The notes beneath the pieces were generated by a model. That model had not been told where the DNA came from, did no database searches, and saw nothing but the letters and a program-made list of their open reading frames with translations. Below, one piece after another: positions 19,638-31,870 of a DNA stretch of 64,000 nucleotides. The stretch is taken from assembly GCA_948567375.1 (NCBI GenBank), contig OX419761.1, forward strand, positions 40,178,501 through 40,242,500, in the 5' to 3' direction. Each line of letters begins with the position of its first letter. Position 1 is the first letter of the stretch. The stretch is from Lunularia cruciata. Taxonomy: Eukaryota > Streptophyta > Marchantiopsida > Lunulariales > Lunulariaceae. The position numbers and the translations under genes are program-made.

Positions 19638-20056
19638 GGCAAACAAAAGAAATAGTAGAATGAAAGATCACATTGTGCTTTGGTATTTATAGCAAAGCAA
19701 TACAAGGTTCTTGAGAAGCTTCCAAAAAGCTTCCTTCTCAAAACCACCTTTCTTGGAGTGCAAGTTAATCTAGCAAAGAGTCTTCCTTCTACAAGCTTCC
19801 AAGGAAGCTTCCTTCTAGAAGTTACATACTTGGCATACAAGCTAAGCTAACCATTAATCTGGTGTACAAGTCACTCAATCCTTGGAAGGTACCTAGAAGC
19901 TTTTCACCAAGAAGCTTCCTATGCACTACTAGAACATTTTACCAAGAAACTACCTAGAAACTTCTAGAACATTCTTAGAATTAATAGTTATATTTAGCTT
20001 ATTTTAATAGTTCATTTATCCTTTGTTAACTTGCCTACTAATTCCATATTATTATA
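19638..20056 (-). repeat. 5' LTR of element A
   Basis: Read on the - strand it begins TATAATAATATGG (TGTAACAATATGG in element C) and ends just before the primer binding site near 19637. It is rich in AAGCTTCC/GGAAGCTT short inverted motifs, as are the element C LTRs. Confidence 0.75.
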
Positions 20057-20704
20057 GATATACAAAGTAGTTTATGGCTCCAAAGCATGTGATTGTTGGG
20101 TTTGGATGTTTGCAATTTAATGTGATAGGCAATTTCTTTATGCTAGAGTTTTTGATATATTTTACACAAAAGGCTTCTAGTAGCCAATCTCATGTACTAT
20201 TGATAATAATTTCAAGTTTTGGTTGCAGTCCAATTCAAAATACATAACATTGTTGAATCCAATTTTCTCATTTGCATTGTTGTGCCAATATTGCAACACT
20301 TGCTTCTATTGGTATCCCTTGATTTATCCTTGAAATATTGATGTAAATGAGCAAAAATTATAGGAAAGAATAACCAATTTGCATAAATTCTTGAGAATAT
20401 TGATTAGCTTTTCTTATGTGGTGGTCTTGCCTCATCAAGTCATTGTGCATTTGTTTGCAATAAGAAAGTAGAAAGAGCAGGTCAAAGCCAAATTGACTAT
20501 AATTCAAGATGACATCAATTGCATCATGTGTACCACTTGCTCTCAAAGTCCACTCTCCAAGGTAGGTAAAGTAGTGTCATTTTAGGGGAAAGAAAAACCT
20601 ATATGTTTTCCCATTGATTTATAAATGCTTGGCCTCAAATGTAATGCACCAAATAGGCTAAAAATCCTTTTTTTGTATGGGAAACAAGCAAGGAAATCAT
20701 ACTG
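20057..20704. other. AT-rich spacer, nothing recognised
   Basis: No coding pattern or known repeat was seen here. Short open stretches are interrupted and have no domain match. Confidence 0.4.
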
Positions 20705-21090
20705 CTTGGTACACTTGAGAACAACAAATTGGTCTTTCATGTGAATACATACACTCTAAAGCTAGAGACTTTTATTCATGGATTGTTCTTGGTACACTTG
20801 AGAACAACAAATTGGTCTTTCATGTGAATAACTACACTCTAAAGCTCAAGACTTTTATTCATGGATTGTTCTTGGCACACTTGAGAACAAAACATTGGTC
20901 TTTCATATGAATACCTACACTCTAAAGCTAGAGACTTTTATTCATGGATTGTTCTTGGTACACTTGAGAACAACAAATTGGTCTTTCATGTGAATAACTA
21001 CACTCTAAAGCTCAAGACTTTTACTCATGGATTGTTCTTGGCACACTTGAGAATAACTAAGCTAGAGACCTTTATTCATGGATTGTTCTT
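20705..21090 (+). repeat. 83-bp tandem array, four full units and one truncated
   Basis: Units start at 20705, 20788, 20871, 20954 and 21037 with TTGG(T/C)ACACTTGAGAA; the last has an internal deletion. Units 2 and 4 share AACTACAC and GCTCAAG, while units 1 and 3 share (C)ATACAC/CCTACAC and GCTAGAG. The array therefore looks built from a 166-bp dimer that was duplicated. Confidence 0.9.
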
Positions 21091-23115
21091 GGTGCTATCA
21101 TGGTACTCAAAAAGACAACTAAATGCTTGAAAGAATCTCATACATGAACTTTCATACTCATGATCATACATTAGTAAGTAACCTGAATTGCAGTCAAAAT
21201 ACAATTGGTGAGTTGTACAAAGAAAAACATATATAATCTATCACTTCACTTAATCACAAATTACATCATGAAATGAAAAACAAAACATCTCTCAAATTGG
21301 ATTTTCACAAGTTTCTAAGTATGTTGCTTCTATTTTGATATGTATAGGGCCAATCAATATACCAATAATTAAATAAACTTTGGTGTTCTGGAATGGAAAC
21401 GAGCTATTCATCATGGAATTACATAGTTGATAGCATAATTGTAAAAGTCACATACTTCAAACAAAACAAGGACAAATAAGAAGAGAATATATTTACTTCT
21501 ATGAAATTAATGAATTATATTTAAATCCAGTATGTTCAAATCCATTAAGAAGATAATAATCATCATTCACATCACTTGATGTACAAGGATCATATGGACA
21601 CAAACTATGCAGTAAGGGAACCTTGAATCTGAACAGAAAAATTCAATGTGCAACAAAATAAACCATTCAATTTTTCACATAAAACACATACGATCAAAGT
21701 CCAGATCTCTTGATTGCAGCACTGGACAATTCCTTCATGGCACTGAAGGGAAATCTGGTTATGGGAGGAGATGGTGCCATGGACGGGAAATTTGGTTTTG
21801 AGATGGAATTTTGGTTTCGAGTCAGAGTTAAGCATGATTTATTTATCACCATCAGCCATTCATTTCCTTTCAAACTTGAGTTGCCAATAACGCAGACTTA
21901 TTCAGTTTGTCCTGTAGATCGGTAATCTCAAGTTCTTCTGTACAGAATTTATCAACGGTGCTCTCATGTAGTGCTCTCAAGTAGAAGACCTAAATCAACT
22001 GAACCCAATTCTAGTCCACATTTGCTGAAGTATGTACTTCCAGTCCCCCATTCTTTGGCATTACAGAAGAATTCACTTTCAGAGAGACCAAAAAAGAGGG
22101 TTCTCATGTTTCCAACCAGTTGCTTCCCGCCAGCTAGTGCTTCTCTCATTTTGAAATGGGCAATTTAGATGTTAACTGCTATGGTGTAATTTGCAAAACC
22201 CAAATGCCACAAGACAGGTTTTCCATATCCTTCATTAATATTAGCCTGCCCATAACTCTCATCTAATCATAGGGGTATGGTAGCTTTGACCTGTTCCATA
22301 AACAAACTCCCGCCCAGTAATAACTCCTGGCGAGAATCTTCAATTTCAAATTCCCTTTTCTGGTCCCGTCAAAAAGTTGAAGGAAGAGGGTCACTTCCGT
22401 AACATTCTTTATTTTTAAAACCCCCCGTTGTCAGTCCCATAAGTCCCCATAGCAACACTCTCAAGTGGCCGTTGCTCTCATAAATTATGGCTTGCCTTAC
22501 CTTAAATCCTGTAAGATAAGGAATATTAAATTAACCTAGCTAAACACCTGTTGACGTTCTTTGAGCTTGTCAAATAGAAGTGGGAGTCTATTAATTCTTT
22601 CCCCTCTGTATATATGTATATGTATAATTTATTTATCGACCTTCAAATAGATTTCCAATTCCTCAAGGTTCATCCACTTTTTTACCTGACCTGTTGAAAG
22701 TGGAGTTGGAAACTTATGGTCAAATGCATTATGGGTATACAGTTTGTCGAATCTAACATTTCTCTTTCAGCTCTTAATACCGATCCTATGGGGCCGACCC
22801 CCATTTTCCCTCGTATGTCTTATCCTTGTACGGCTGGATTGGGGTCTTCCCATCTTTCTTGCTATCCTAAGCGGTCGGGTTTTCTTTTTTGCAACAATCA
22901 GCATTCTTCATCCATGGTATATTTTGTTGTAAAAATAACATCGACATTGTCACGAAAGAATTGAAGCGCATACCTTAGGTTTCATCAAGATTGTTTTGGG
23001 AGCACGTGTGAGAAACTGACTCTATTGAGCTACACTTCAGGCGATCGAGAGAACCTCTGATGACAGGGAAGTAACATAACGGGTATTATCTACATCCTTG
23101 GAGGTGACCAATGCA
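21091..23115. other. Spacer with a possible diverged repeat R copy near 22785-22890
   Basis: No gene was recognised. Around 22785-22890, TGGGG..., CCTTGTACGGCTGGATTGGG and GTCTTCCCATC resemble repeat R, without a clear target duplication. From about 21600 base composition is less AT-rich than in the flanking spacers. Open stretches on both strands overlap without motif support. Confidence 0.4.
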
Positions 23116-23121
23116 TTTATT
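23116..23121 (-). terminator. Candidate polyadenylation signal of CRR42
   Basis: AATAAA on the - strand, about 247 bases beyond the CRR42 stop codon. It is a plausible 3' UTR length; no other evidence. Confidence 0.35.
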
Positions 23122-23367
23122 TCTATCTCCGAATACAAAGACAGATACATTGCCTTAACCCTGGTTTGAATTCTATATTCCTTACAAAATAAGAGAATGC
23201 ACATACACGAAGCTCCTGTGCTCCGTTAACTTCGTCTCTCACACGATGCTCTAAATCACGGATAGCATTACGTATACGACGGATTTGTTGAAGATTACTC
23301 GGGGGCAGTCTACTTTCATTAGTTTCTCCGTCGAGCAACCCAGTCTTCGCTGGGAAGGATTCTAGTC

Positions 23368-24288
23368 CTAATCAAGAGCTTTGAAGTACTTGCCATCAAT
23401 CAGATAAGCCCCCACTGCAAACCTTACAGCCCACACATCCTTCGGTCTCCTGTCGATAATCCTAGTACACAACGAATTCAACAGACAAAATTAGTCGTAC
23501 TCTTTAACTTTCACTTTTTCACTTATTCACTTTCAGGCACAGATGTCATCAACTTGTTCTGCATTTATTGGGGTTTCATGCCGGTGCAAACGGCGATTCG
23601 ATACCGTTTCACCAGCATAAAAACGAGTACTACATCATTGCCCTGTGTATCACGCATTAACAGTCCAACTTCTTCTAAGAACTGCTTCTATAAAATGGAG
23701 AGCAATGAACTTAAAACGCGTTCAAGCGGCTTAATATCCAACACACTTCCTTCTACAGTCTGGCAGTTCTGTGAACTTCATTTTCAGATGTTCCACTCTT
23801 ATCAATTCGGCAAGGAACCAACCATATCATACGAATTGAATTTACTCTTAACAATCTACACATTTGTACACTCCGCAGCTGAGAGACGAGGCGGAAGAAG
23901 AAATCAACTTTAAGGGAAAGGAATTTCACCTCCCGGCATCACCCGCTTTGATCAGGCCCCTATTCGCACGCATCATTGGCATTGGCTCAGCTGTTTTGAG
24001 CATGGGAGGCGCTTCCACAACAACGATTGCACTACCAGAAATCAATCCCGGCTTCCTTTCCGACATATTGCTCACGACTTCTGCTGCTTGCCCTGCATCC
24101 GTCTCAGACCTTCCGGACGCTCGGCATTTCATCGGTCTCAGTTGAAAAAGCCTCAAATGAGATACCGCTGAGGGCGAAGCTCGTAATGCAGAATTGGGGT
24201 CGCAAGAGGAAGCATGATTCACACGATTACAAACCCCGACACAATTGGAAAGAGTTTGCAGACCAGAAGGAACTGTAGACAGACTCAT
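23368..24288 (-). CDS. CRR42: CRR42 homologue (DUF3148), chloroplast NDH assembly protein
   Basis: There are two exons: 24288-23930 and 23461-23368, joined over an intron with donor AG|GTGAAA and acceptor TACTAG|G. The CDS is 453 bases, 150 residues, with no internal stop. Residues 1 to about 55 are rich in Ser, Ala, Leu and Arg with few acids and fit a chloroplast transit peptide. The conserved part starts with SGSAIVVVEAPPMLKT (84-99), RANRGLIKAGDAGRI, then RRPKDVWAVRF and YLIDGKYFKALD at the end. I recognise this as the DUF3148/CRR42 pattern; in Arabidopsis CRR42 is a stromal factor for assembly of NDH subcomplex A. The start was chosen because it is the first ATG in the open frame; the frame also continues upstream without ATG. 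The gene stands alone among repeats and looks functional. Confidence 0.85.
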
Positions 24289-24399
24289 TTTAATCCTTAT
24301 CAGCTTCTGAGAAGTCGAATCTTTGCAGACTATTCTCAGCTGGTCAAAACGAAATGAATAGACCGACTGAATTGCCACCAAATCTCCTCTCTGAAGAAG

Positions 24400-25100
24400 A
24401 TTCTGTTTAAAGGCTTGAATTACTTAGCCAAGTCGTTCAAGCCCTCCACTGTGCCGTAACTTGACATCCCTGTAGCTATGGCAAATACCTAACTTATGAT
24501 ACACTCACCTAAATGGGGAAACTCCAGAAAAGACATAGAAGGGATTCTAGATTCAAGTGTTCATCACCGCGATACAATCGGCGGATAACTCAACCATGCA
24601 CGAGGAAATTCTGAAAAGCCGGAGAGAAGAGCCAGCAGGGGTTGAGAGGCGAGCTAAGGGCCATGAGGTCCTGATCAGCTCCCTTTACAAGAACATGGCT
24701 TGTCCAAATTGTACATATTGTTTCACTCTCTTGGTCTGAACGTCGTTTATACGGGTTCGATACAGTGGAGCTGACACCAGAGGCGGATACCCGGCAGTGT
24801 TTCCTTGTGTTCATGTCGCGTTCTACCTACCAAACGTGTTAGTATATTCTTGGGACATTATCTGGATCGATCGGCGCCGTCGTGAATTAGTCTTTGCGAC
24901 CCTGCGACTTTAACGAGCGACTTGCCCCTGGTTTTAATTTCACAAATCAAAAGTCGTCCTGTAGTGCTTTTAATGCTCAAAAGATAAACCGCAACGAGAA
25001 TATCTTGGATGAGTGTTAGGCCTCCAGAGACAATTACTAGGTAGTCGAGCTTTCAAACCCAGAGGTTTCTTAACGCTCCTAAGGGCACGTAACCACTATT
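24400..25100. other. Upstream region of CRR42, no gene recognised
   Basis: This region holds the presumed promoter side of CRR42. Composition is less AT-rich than the spacer beyond 25300. I see no clear TATA box and no motif in the short open stretches at 24557-24814. Confidence 0.35.
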
Positions 25101-25102
25101 AA

Positions 25103-25298
25103 TTTATTTTGCTTAACGAATAATATCAGATAGGATCGGTAATTAAGGATTTCTTCACTTCTAATTCTTGATATGCTCGATAGTAGGGAAGCTCTTCTTA
25201 TTTGTTTTGCTTAACGAATAATATCAGATAGGATCGGTAATAAAGAATTTCTTCACTTCTAATTCTTGATATGCTCGATAGTAAGGAAGCTCTTCTTA
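25103..25298 (+). repeat. 98-bp tandem duplication
   Basis: Two units, 25103-25200 and 25201-25298, each contain GCTTAACGAATAATATCAGA and GATATGCTCGATAGTA. They differ at only a few positions, so the duplication is fairly recent. Confidence 0.9.
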
Positions 25299-26659
25299 TT
25301 TGTTAATCTGTAGAGAATATGCACTTTTAAACTATAACTGATTAAAAATGTAATATTCTTTAATTATAAGTGTTAATAATCATATACTATATTTGTGTCA
25401 GTTACTATTTTCTATTAAGCTATATTTCAACTTGAAAATATAATGTGATATAACGTATGATGCATAATTAAAAAATATTGTTCAAGAAAATCTGGAAATA
25501 AATTCATTATAAGTATATAGGTTATTAATATCAAGATCTAGTCTATGTGGTTTTTTCTATTACACGGTGTGATTAATATGAGGTATTTTTATAAAACCTT
25601 TGATCTTGAATCTAACTTCCTATGGTTTGAATAATATATGAATTATATCACATCTCAAGCATACATGAATTAAAAAATTGGAGATTGTTAAATTTTACAA
25701 TAAGAAAAACCTTCAAAATATATTCTTAAATTGCAAAGAGGTAGAACTAACTAAAAATAAATACTTGTAGGATATCTCTTCAAATATATTGAATATATGT
25801 TAATAATTTATGAATATATTAATTATTTATATTTATTCTCTTTAAAATAATTAATTAAATTTCACACTTCATACATATTTTGAAAGTAAATTTGGTGAAA
25901 TATTTCCTATTCTCATCTATACTTATTTGATAAAATTTTATTCTATGTTATATTTTATTCCAAGAAAACATATATGATAATTTGTTTTCAAATATATGGA
26001 ATATTTTAATTGCAACAACAAATAATACTATAAGAACTTGGTTTCACATATATATCGTATAAAATGGATTGTAATGATATATTTGTGGGATTTATGTTCT
26101 CTATCAAAAGAAGGTTTTGGCTAAATTAAGTTCTTTAACTCATGTAATTACTTATTATCTTGTCAATTAATCTATTTATTATCTTACATTAATCTTATTT
26201 TATTTTTTAATTTACTATGAAAAGGGGTTTGAGAGTGAAACAACAAGTAACCTACATTACAATAACATGAATCAACAAACAAGATTAGAATATTTCCTAA
26301 CCATATTGTAGAACATACTAATAAACCAATGGTAGTTAATTGACTCTCTCACATGACTTTAAACATTATTATGATTGTGTAGGAAGTTTCATATTTTTAG
26401 GACTGAATTGTACTAAATTTCTTAGCTTACAACCACTTACATCACACAACCAAGACATTGGAATCTTTGTAATCAATATCATAATTATAGTGATTTTTCA
26501 TATGTTTAAGATTACAATTAAATTATATTTTTACACCATGCTATAGACTGTTATATACGAATCACTATTGCAACTATAGTAATGTTTTCTACTACAAGTA
26601 CTTAAGATGTATTGGATTTTCCCACCTTACTACTTGCAAACTAGCTTGAGAGGCATTAT
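25299..26659. other. Very AT-rich spacer
   Basis: Long runs of A and T and no coding or repeat structure that I can name. It ends at the left boundary of element C. Confidence 0.5.
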
Positions 26660-26940
26660 TGTAACAATATGGAGTTTAGCAACGTAATTAGTAAGGCTAA
26701 TGAAGTAGAGAATAAACCAAATTAGCCCAAAATATTCCATAAGTATCTAGGAAGCTTCTTGGGAAGTTTCTTGATTAGCTTAACTTGCATCCCAAGTAGG
26801 TAGCTTCTAGAAGGAGGTTTCTAAAAGCTTCCAACTAGCTTAGCTTGCATGCCAAGTAGGTAGCTTCTAGAAGGAAGCTTCTTGAGAAGCTTCTCAAGAG
26901 CCTTGTATGCTACCTAGAAATACCAAAACCTAAGTTCATG

Positions 26941-27036
26941 GAGCTTAGTCAGATGTTACCTTTTTTGTCTCTCCCTTGTACGGCTTGATGGGGACTTCCC
27001 ATCCTTTGTTTTTCCTATGTAGTCGCCTTTTGATTG
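26941..27036 (+). mobile_element. Repeat R fragment inside the 5' LTR of element C, 24-bp flanking duplication
   Basis: The insert includes TCTCTCCCTTGTACGGCTTG and GGGGACTTCCCATCC. It is flanked by exact 24-bp copies (26917-26940 and 27037-27060; first 20 bases GAAATACCAAAACCTAAGTT). The 3' LTR of C has neither insert nor duplication, so the event came after C inserted. Confidence 0.85.
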
Positions 27037-27409
27037 GAAATACCAAAACCTAAGTTCATGCTAGGCATTAGGAGTTTTCCCATATTCAAGTGTCCTAATG
27101 TGAGTTTCTATTCTCCTATTTCTTTCCTCGGTCTCGGTCTTTTACATTGGTATTAGAGCAAGAGTGGGATGGATGGAATTTATGGACCACCAAATCCACT
27201 TCCATGAAACCATTGGGATTTTCATGTCCAAGTACTATCCAAGCATCATTTCACACAATTCATCACCTCACGCTTTGGATAAGATTTTATGCATATGATC
27301 ACCATATTGGAGGAACCCTTGGTGCTTCCGGTTGTAACTTATGGAGAATAGTGGACATGTTGCTTCTATGTGTTAATAAATTAGATGGATTAGGGGTGGT
27401 GTGACAGAG

Positions 27410-28400
27410 TAGCAATCATGGCAGCAATGCCCGATGTTATCCTTACTATGCAACAACAAATCAAACACCTTACTCAATTGTTGGATGAGCAAGATCTTTG
27501 ACAATAGGAGCATGTAGAGCAAGTACCAATCCGAGAAGGAGAAGATCAAATCCAATTCCCTAAACCCAAGGTATTTGAAAGCAAGAATCTCTTGGGTGTA
27601 GTGGAGAATTTTGTGTTTGATTGTGAACGTTATTTTGAACCTACCAATGTGCAAGACAAGCAAAAATAGATTCTCTTTGGTTTTAGCCTATTGGATGGAG
27701 TAGGAAAGCTATGGTGGAGATTCTGAGTGGAGCAAGCTGAACAAAACATTGTTGCACCAATCTTGACGTGGGCAGAATTCAAGAGTGCAATAATTAGTCT
27801 GTTCCATGCTATAAATGCCACACAAGCTGCACGGGATAGATTGGCTATGTAGGAAGCTACATCACTCAATTCCAAAACACCATCATGCAAATTCTAGATA
27901 TATTGGAAGGTGAAGCTTTGGATCAATTTGTGAGGGGCTTGAAGTCTAGAACCAAATTAGAGGTAGTAATGCAAGAGCTACAACACTTAGAGGAAGCCAT
28001 GCGGTTGGCCAAATGTTTAGATTCCTTGGTTGCAACAACTTAGTCTCAACCTCCATCTCCACAAAACCTAACGATACACTACACAAGGGTGGAGGAGTCG
28101 GCACCAATGGAGATTGATGCCATTCAACGGAGACCACTTAGCACTGCAATAGAGAGAAATGGTGGTTGTTTTTATTGTCACCAATTGGGATATCGCATTG
28201 TTGCATGTCCATCCAAGAATGGACAACCTCGACAAGTTTCCCAAATGGAGTTTGTAGAGTAGAATGATCAAGGAAATGAGGAATCCCAATAGGAGATTCT
28301 AAAAGGTGTTTATTGGGAACTTGATTAGTTCCAATGGGATTAAAAGCTTGACCTATGCAAGTTTGCTTCACTTGCAAGGTACTATATCTAATTGAGCTTA
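27410..28400 (+). pseudogene. Element C Gag
   Basis: A capsid-like stretch (FPKPKVFESKNLLGVVENFV, LLDGVGKLWW, TWAEFKSAIISLF) is followed by MEIDAIQRR and a zinc-knuckle box CFYCHQLGYRIVAC near 28165-28210. The His of CCHC is replaced by Tyr. Stops are frequent (for example near 27500, 27667 and 27725). Confidence 0.75.
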
Positions 28401-28680
28401 CAGGATTTTGGTTGATTCTGGAAGTTCAAAGAATTGCTTGTCTATGCAAGTAGAAAAGGAATTGGATATTCCTATCAAGCCAATAATTGGAAGTAGATTG
28501 ATGATATTGGATGGTAGAAAGGGTTCCGCATTCCGTACCTCGCATCCTATTACCTTCAAGATTGGGAAAAAGTATTTGGAGTGTATGAGTGGCACCTCTA
28601 CACTAAGATGTCATTCTAGGACTACCTTGGCTTGAATGTCATAAGGTTCAATTTGATTGGACCTAAAAAAAAATTCAAGT
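28390..28680 (+). pseudogene. Element C aspartic protease
   Basis: ILVDSGSSKNCLSMQVEKEL starts near 28405 and carries the intact DSG active-site triad. GRKGSAFRTSHPITFKIG follows. The segment 28408-28635 is open. Confidence 0.8.
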
Positions 28681-28714
28681 ACAGCACCAAGGTAGGAATT
28701 TCTGATTAGGTTGT

Positions 28715-30370
28715 TTGGCACCTCTGAGTAAGACTCTTAAAAATAGTCAGTCCCAAGATGAGAAGTTTGTCAAGAAGGTAGCAATCAAGCAAGCCTTGAA
28801 GGCAGATGAGTCCCAAGATGGGAAGTTTACCAAGAAAGCAACCATGGAGCAAGCTTTGAAGAAAGATGAGTCTCTAGATGGGAAATTTGTTAGTGAAGCA
28901 GCCATAGAGCAAGCTTTGGAGGAAGATAAGTCTATTTTTGTGGTGAGGATCAAGCCAATTGCACAAGGACAATCTGAGGAGGGCCAAGAGCCTCATCAAG
29001 CAATGGTTGATCATATAAATCAAGAGTTTGTGAACGTGTTTTTGGATGATCTACCGAAGGGATTACCCTCCAATTATGATATGCACTCCAAGATTGAGTT
29101 ATTGCTAGGGAGTACTCCAATGAGTAGACCAATCTATTGGCTCTCACCAAAAGAGTTGGAGGAGTTGCAAACAACACTTATAGAGTTTTTGGAGAAGGAC
29201 TTCATACAACATAGCACCTCTCCTTGGGGAGCATTGGTACTATTTATTCCAAAGAAGGATGGAGGACTTTGTTTCTATATTGATTATCGTGGGCTCAATA
29301 AGCAAATAGTGAAGAATGCATATTCCTTGCCTCAAATTGATGACTTGGTTGATCAATTGAGTGGAGCATAATAATTTTTGAAGTTGGATCTTTGCAGCGG
29401 CTATTGGAAAATCCCCATTGATAGGGAGGATGTGCAAAATATTGCCTTTCATACAAGGTATGGGCATTTTGAATGGAGAGTTCTACCTTTCGGGCTCACT
29501 AATGCTCCCATAGTCTTCATGGATTAGATGCATTGGATGTTGGATGGACTATTGGATTGGTACATGGTGGTGTTCTTGGATGATATCTTAATCTATAGTA
29601 AGACAAAGGCAAAATATGTGAATCATGTGCAAGAAGTCCTAAGATGACTATGACAATGGAAATTCTACTGTAAGAAGTCAAAGTGTGCCTTTTGGCAAAA
29701 GGAAGTTATCTTCTTGGATCACAAGATCTCATCAGAGGGATCAAGATATAGTAGGAGAAAATCAAGTCCATTATTGATTGGTCTACTCCAAAGGATGCTA
29801 CAGAAGTACGGGCATTTAACAAATTAGCCAATTTTTATTGATGGTTCATCTATTATTATGCTCATGTGGCTGCACCATTGATTGACCTCTTGAGGAAGAA
29901 CTTGAGCTTCCAATGGACCACCAAACACAAAGAATCATTCTAGAAGTTGAAACATATAGTGTCTCCAAGGCCCATTCTTCAACTATATGATCTTCAACTA
30001 CCATGTGTGGTTGATTTTGATGCTTCTAACTTTGCAATTGGAGTTATGTTGCAATAGGAATTCCTTGATGGACTACATCCCATTGCCTTTGTGTCGTGAA
30101 AACTAAATACGGCTTAAACAAATTACTCAACTCAAGATCAAGAACAACTTGCAATGGTATATGCCACCAAGGTATGGAGGCATTATCTCTTGGGGAAACA
30201 AGTGATCATGTGAATTGATCAAACCATTATTGCAGACCTTACACTTGGAACACATGAAGAGTCCACATCATCGATGGGAAGAACAACCCCAATTGTTTGA
30301 CATGAAACTTGAGTACAAACCAGGTTGATTTCATGTCATCCCTGATGCTCTATCACAATGACCTGATTTG
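28715..30370 (+). pseudogene. Element C reverse transcriptase and RNase H
   Basis: A Lys/Glu-rich leader with a threefold repeat around [18 protein letters not shown] and SLDGKFVSE (28745-28905) precedes the polymerase. The polymerase shows [66 protein letters not shown] near 29487-29515 and the catalytic FLDDILIYSK near 29574-29603. RNase H remnants follow (VDFDASNFAIGVML near 30010-30055). The open part 28715-29371 is the longest in C. Later parts have stops. Confidence 0.85.
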
Positions 30371-30539
30371 AAGTGTTTTCCTCTCATTATGGCAACAATT
30401 ACAATGATATCAATTGACTCCAAGGTCCAAAACAAGTTTTAGTCAGCTCTACAATAAGATCCCTTCTTCCAAATGGTACATGGTTGTTTTATAGTATGCA
30501 ACAAGGGGTACAACACCTTCTTCTTCAAGAAAGGCATTA

Positions 30540-31870
30540 TATTCCATGAGGACCGGATCTATGTTTGATCCAAAGGTGATCTCTAACTTGTGTGCCTTCA
30601 AAAAGCCCATGATTTACTAATAGTTGGTCACATGGGTGTGGACAAGACCTTGGGTACCTTTCAATGCCAATGGTGGTGGCCCAACATGACACGAGATGTT
30701 TGAGAGATTTTTTGATCATGTGAGAGCTGCCAATGTAACAAGGCCAGCAACCAAAAGCTGAGTGGACTCCTTCAACCACTCCGTATTCCATCCGCTTGAT
30801 GGGAACATGTGAGCTTAGATCTCATCACATCCTTGCCCAAGACAAAGCAAGGACACACAACAATCATGGTGTTTATGGATAAGCTTAGTAAGCAAATCCA
30901 CTTGGAACCAACTTTTGATACCATGGATGCTCCAACCTTAGTGCAAATCTACTTCAACAATATCTTAAAGCATCATGGGATACCGTGTGTACTCATCTCT
31001 GATCGTGATCATTGATTCACCAAGAAGTTTTGGCAAGCACTCTTCCAGATACTCAGCACCAAGCTTGCTTTGTCCATGGCCTATCATCTTCAAACTAATG
31101 GATAAACCAAACATGCAAATTGTACCTTGATGGATATGCTATGTGCCTTGTCAATGTCCACCATACCAATTGGGATGAATGTCTTGCAATTGTAGAATTT
31201 TCCTACAATAATTCCAAATATGCAAGCATTGGAATTTCTCTTTTCTTTCTCAATTTTGGCCAAGATCCGCTTGTTCCAGATTCTCTTCTTGCTCCTCCTC
31301 CATCTTAGGTCCCTCATACTTCAACCTTCTTGACCATCATATCATAATCTCTCCAACAAGCCAAATCTCACCTCCTTGTTGCTCAAAATCATCAAAAACA
31401 ATATGTGGACCACCATCATTGTGATCTAACCTTTGTGATTGGTGATAAAGTCATGTTATCCTCTAATAACCTACCCCTCCCACTTGATACCCAAGTTCAT
31501 AAACTCACCCCTAATTAGATAGGACCCTTTGATGTCATCTAGATCATCTCTCTTGTTGCTTATCAACTTGCCTTACCTTGTCATATGCGCATCCACCTTG
31601 TCTTTCACATTTCCAAGTTGAAACCTTTTGTTCCTAACCCATCTTGTTTTTCCTCTTGTGTCCAACCTCCTCCTCCTACCATCCCTATCAATGATAATGA
31701 GGAGTACAAAGTTGATTGTATCAATGCATGTCACTACATTCAATGAGGACGCCAATAATATACAGAGTACAAGGTCCTTTGGAAGGGTATTCCCTTCATG
31801 ATGCCACATGGAAACCTCTTTCTCACCTCTAGAATGCATAGACAGCCATCCAAGAGTTTGAAGCTTCAAT
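30540..31870 (+). pseudogene. Element C integrase with chromodomain
   Basis: Integrase core blocks: LDLITSLPKTKQGHTTIMVF near 30812-30870, HHGIPCVLISDRDH (Asp present) near 30968-31015 and MAYHLQTNG near 31077. FSYNNSKYASIGISLFFL follows near 31200. The end holds the chromodomain: NDNEEYKVDCI near 31691 and TEYKVLWKGI near 31763-31795. Stops and indels occur throughout. Confidence 0.85.

Larger units (their letters stand above)
7172..20056 (-). mobile_element. Chromodomain Ty3/gypsy element A, host of nested insertions
   Basis: A has LTRs at 7171-7490 (truncated) and about 19638-20056. Beside the right LTR is a Met-tRNA-like primer binding site (read on - strand TTGGTATAAGAGCAAG, about 19622-19637). 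It has the same organisation and family as element C at 26660-32307, on the opposite strand. It is split by the solo LTR 7951-8685, the full element B 10443-17058 and a small repeat 17635-17771. Joining the sequence across each insertion restores alignment with C. No part stays open over a useful length. Confidence 0.8.

Noticed and set aside
20705-21090. CRISPR-like array
   Set aside because: Whole 83-bp units repeat without unique spacers; this is a plant tandem repeat.
22785-22890. Firm repeat R insertion
   Set aside because: Similarity is visible but diverged and no flanking duplication was found; listed only within the spacer.
23123-23338. Separate small gene on the - strand
   Set aside because: It has no ATG start, lies directly downstream of the CRR42 stop and is best read as its 3' UTR.
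23554-23913. Open stretch on + strand as a gene
   Set aside because: It lies in the CRR42 intron on the opposite strand and has no recognisable domain.
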